Source of the DNA: Alphaproteobacteria bacterium
GTDB lineage: Bacteria > Pseudomonadota > Alphaproteobacteria > UBA8366 > GCA-2717185
Assembly: GCA_012103325.1 (NCBI GenBank)
Contig: WLWY01000003.1
Coordinates: 434,001-498,000, forward strand
Reading direction: 5' to 3'
DNA length: 64,000 nucleotides
Numbering within the stretch: position 1 is the first letter of the stretch; each line of letters opens with the position of its first letter. The translations under genes were made by a program, and so were the position numbers. Of this stretch, positions 63,361-64,000 are shown in pieces. The notes under the pieces were generated by a model. It was not told the origin of the DNA, ran no database searches, and saw only the letters and a list, made by a program, of their open reading frames with translations.

Positions 63361-63409
63361 GCTCGAGTCCTTGCTCTCTATAAGGCCGTTTATTGTATTT
63401 GAGAAATTT

Positions 63410-63444
63410 GCGCACTAAAGACGCGCACTAGTCAGATTTGTCAA
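63410..63444 (-). promoter_or_regulatory. Candidate promoter and direct repeat for the methyltransferase gene
   Basis: A perfect -35 (TTGACA on the minus strand, 63444-63439) is followed at 17 bases by a weak -10 (TCTTTA). Two copies of TAGTGCGC (63430-63423 and 63417-63410) lie 13 bases apart over the spacer and -10, like an operator. Confidence 0.35.
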
Positions 63445-63505
63445 GTATTATGAAACACTTGTTTGACTAACAATTGGTTAACCGAGCCACGCGAAGTCGA
63501 CCCGA

Positions 63506-64000
63506 TTACTGGTCGACCAAAAACCCATCTTCGAGCTTTACGACGCGATCCATACGCGCCGCCAAGTCGAGGTTATGGGTTGCGATTACGGCCGCCAAGC
63601 CACTTTGCCGCACAAAATCCAGCAGCAAGCCAAACACGTCGCCAGCCGTATGCGAATCGAGGTTGCCCGTCGGCTCGTCGGCAAGCAGCAAGCGCGGGCC
63701 GTTAGCCAGCGCGCGGGCAATCGCGACCCGCTGCTGTTCGCCGCCGGAAAGCCGCGCGGGACGGTGGCTGGCGCGGTCCCGCAGTCCAACGGAATTGATC
63801 AATTCATCCGCCCGCTTGCGCGCGGCGCGGCGCGACCTCCCGGCAATCATCTGCGGCAGCATGACGTTTTCCACCGCCGAAAACTCCGGCAGAAGGTGGT
63901 GAAACTGGTACACGAATCCGATCTCGTTGCGGCGAATCTCGGTGCGTGCGCCATCGGACATCGCGCCGCAGGGCTGCCCGGCGATACTGACCTCACCGCC
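63506..64000 (-). CDS. lolD: Lipoprotein-releasing ABC transporter ATP-binding protein, partial
   Basis: The C-terminal 164 residues of an ABC ATPase; the N-terminus with the Walker A loop lies beyond position 64000. Visible are the signature [15 protein letters not shown], Walker [13 protein letters not shown] and the H-loop [27 protein letters not shown] in the Q-loop region is typical of LolD, which drives lipoprotein release with LolC/LolE. The MacB/FtsE relatives are alternatives, but the Q-loop favours LolD. Confidence 0.85.
   Translation of the reverse strand, partial: GGEVSIAGQPCGAMSDGARTEIRRNEIGFVYQFHHLLPEFSAVENVMLPQMIAGRSRRAARKRADELINSVGLRDRASHRPARLSGGEQQRVAIARALANGPRLLLADEPTGNLDSHTAGDVFGLLLDFVRQSGLAAVIATHNLDLAARMDRVVKLEDGFLVDQ

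Noticed and set aside
1..64000. tRNA, rRNA, insertion sequences or integrase marking a genomic island
   Set aside because: None could be recognised; the accessory region is defined only by gene content.

Overview
The window is a GC-rich chromosomal segment of an alphaproteobacterium, most likely from the Rhodospirillales in the broad sense. Four observations support this. The order lpxB-lpxI-lpxA-fabZ-lpxD-ompH-bamA-rseP-dxr-cdsA-uppS-frr-pyrH-tsf-rpsB-dnaE and the order trpG-trpD-trpC-moaC-moeA-lexA-comEC-gltX-gltA are both familiar from that class. Lipid A synthesis uses LpxI rather than LpxH. The lexA promoter carries a GTTC-N7-GTTC type SOS box. The flagellin N-terminus is of the alphaproteobacterial type. 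Genus and species cannot be told from sequence alone. No rRNA, tRNA, insertion sequence, integrase or CRISPR array was seen.

Layout: (1) 1-8563 is metabolic: a tandem pair of NUDIX hydrolases, a sulfur/amino-acid group (cysK, an AlaX-type editing protein, mercaptopyruvate sulfurtransferase), two acetyltransferases, a LysE exporter, an LhgO-like oxidase, a cystathionine beta-lyase and hisI. (2) 8575-29406 is an accessory glycan region. On the minus strand, from 17853 down to 8575, lie a B12-type radical SAM enzyme, an orphan E1 alpha/beta thiamine-diphosphate pair, a His-type (ColD/RfbH-like) sugar 3-dehydratase, an NDP-sugar epimerase/reductase, an HddC-like nucleotidyltransferase, an HddA-like sugar kinase and a GT23/NodZ-like glycosyltransferase. 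On the plus strand lie two tandem, homologous giant glycosyltransferases (936 and 938 aa), a GmhB-like phosphatase, a CgeB-like glycosyltransferase and a putative GT-A protein. Inserted among them are a ThDP decarboxylase-type enzyme and a cyclase-family hydrolase. (3) 29410-33360 holds a GMC oxidoreductase, a short flagellin with a sigma-54 promoter and structured leader, a PEP-CTERM surface protein and an AT-rich gap. (4) 33361-64000 is conserved core: a crotonase-family gene, trpGDC-moaC-moeA-lexA, comEC, gltX, gltA, the lipid A / outer membrane assembly / isoprenoid / translation block, dnaE, a methyltransferase and the 3' part of lolD.

How the genes may work together: the kinase, guanylyltransferase-like enzyme and phosphatase resemble the GDP-D-glycero-D-manno-heptose route. 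The ColD-like dehydratase, E1 pair and reductase together suggest a 3-deoxy sugar bearing a two-carbon branch, analogous in logic to yersiniose (YerE) or the avilamycin eurekanate branch (AviB1/AviB2). The radical SAM enzyme may add a carbon-linked methyl group. The giant glycosyltransferases could place this sugar on flagellin or on a surface polymer. The pathway is an inference; the domain assignments and gene coupling are visible in the sequence.
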